This document shows, piece after piece, positions 63,994 to 64,000 of a DNA stretch of 64,000 nt (position 1 is its first letter; each line of letters starts with the position of its first letter). Location of the stretch: NCBI RefSeq assembly GCF_014163735.1, contig NZ_JACJDV010000001.1:294790-358789 (forward strand), written 5' to 3'. The notes beneath the pieces were generated by a model. The model was given only the letters and a program-made list of their open reading frames with translations. It ran no database searches and had not been told where the DNA came from. The DNA is from Shewanella sp. SR44-3. Lineage in GTDB: Bacteria > Pseudomonadota > Gammaproteobacteria > Enterobacterales > Shewanellaceae. A program made the position numbers and the translations under genes.

Positions 63994-64000
63994 TAAAAAC

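Noticed and set aside
1..64000. Phage, insertion sequence, integron or defence island
   Set aside because: No transposase, integrase, terminal repeats, restriction or CRISPR genes are visible anywhere in the window.

Overview
The window reads as chromosomal DNA of a gammaproteobacterium of the Shewanella / Alteromonadales type. This is inferred from the mltD-gloB-yafS-rnhA-dnaQ neighbourhood, ilvI-ilvH, three identical tRNA-Tyr genes, a rhombosortase, a TtpC/DUF3450-type TonB system and several small families best known from Shewanella and Vibrio. Species was not determined. No phage, insertion sequence, CRISPR array or rRNA is visible. Most of it is compact core chromosome with well-formed bidirectional terminators.

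Layout. 0.1-3.2 kb: two small conserved proteins, three tandem tRNA-Tyr genes and a Cds1-like cysteine desulfhydrase. 3.2-5.5 kb: queE and queC (7-deazaguanine/queuosine) with a rhombosortase overlapping queC. 5.5-11.5 kb: a membrane-anchored protein of TIGR03503 type, dnaQ, rnhA, yafS, gloB and mltD. 11.5-17 kb: a BsuPI-domain protein, an AsmA-like protein, an RraA-like protein, a small helical protein and a Cache-domain chemoreceptor. 17.3-25.7 kb: an alpha-glucan (maltodextrin) locus with MFS transporter, cytoplasmic GH13 alpha-glucosidase, TonB-dependent receptor and exported GH13 alpha-amylase; the divergent promoter region carries LacI-type palindromes, but no regulator gene is in the window. 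25.9-37.5 kb: a PAS-GGDEF protein, small enzymes, a DUF748 giant, a SulP transporter and a Bcr/CflA exporter.

37.5-42.6 kb is dense in regulation: a frameshifted DUF3291 pseudogene on the minus strand that ordinary ORF calling misses; ilvIH; a VOC-family gene whose promoter contains a near-perfect SoxR box with the diagnostic 19-bp spacer, divergent from soxR; and ibpA with a sigma32-like promoter and a ROSE-type RNA thermometer hairpin. 42.6-54.2 kb holds a ushA-like nucleotidase, an esterase, slyD, a lytic transglycosylase, cheV, a PLP enzyme, yccF and several small unknowns.

54.3-63.8 kb is one long minus-strand iron-type uptake operon: a Fur-box-preceded TonB-dependent receptor, a leaky hairpin, then DUF3450, TtpC, ExbB, ExbD, TonB, a previously uncalled 43-residue repeat peptide, TPR protein, PepSY-domain membrane protein, DUF2271 and DUF4198 proteins. 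The tight overlaps imply one translationally coupled unit in which a dedicated TonB complex energises the receptor, and the distal periplasmic/membrane proteins probably handle the imported ligand.
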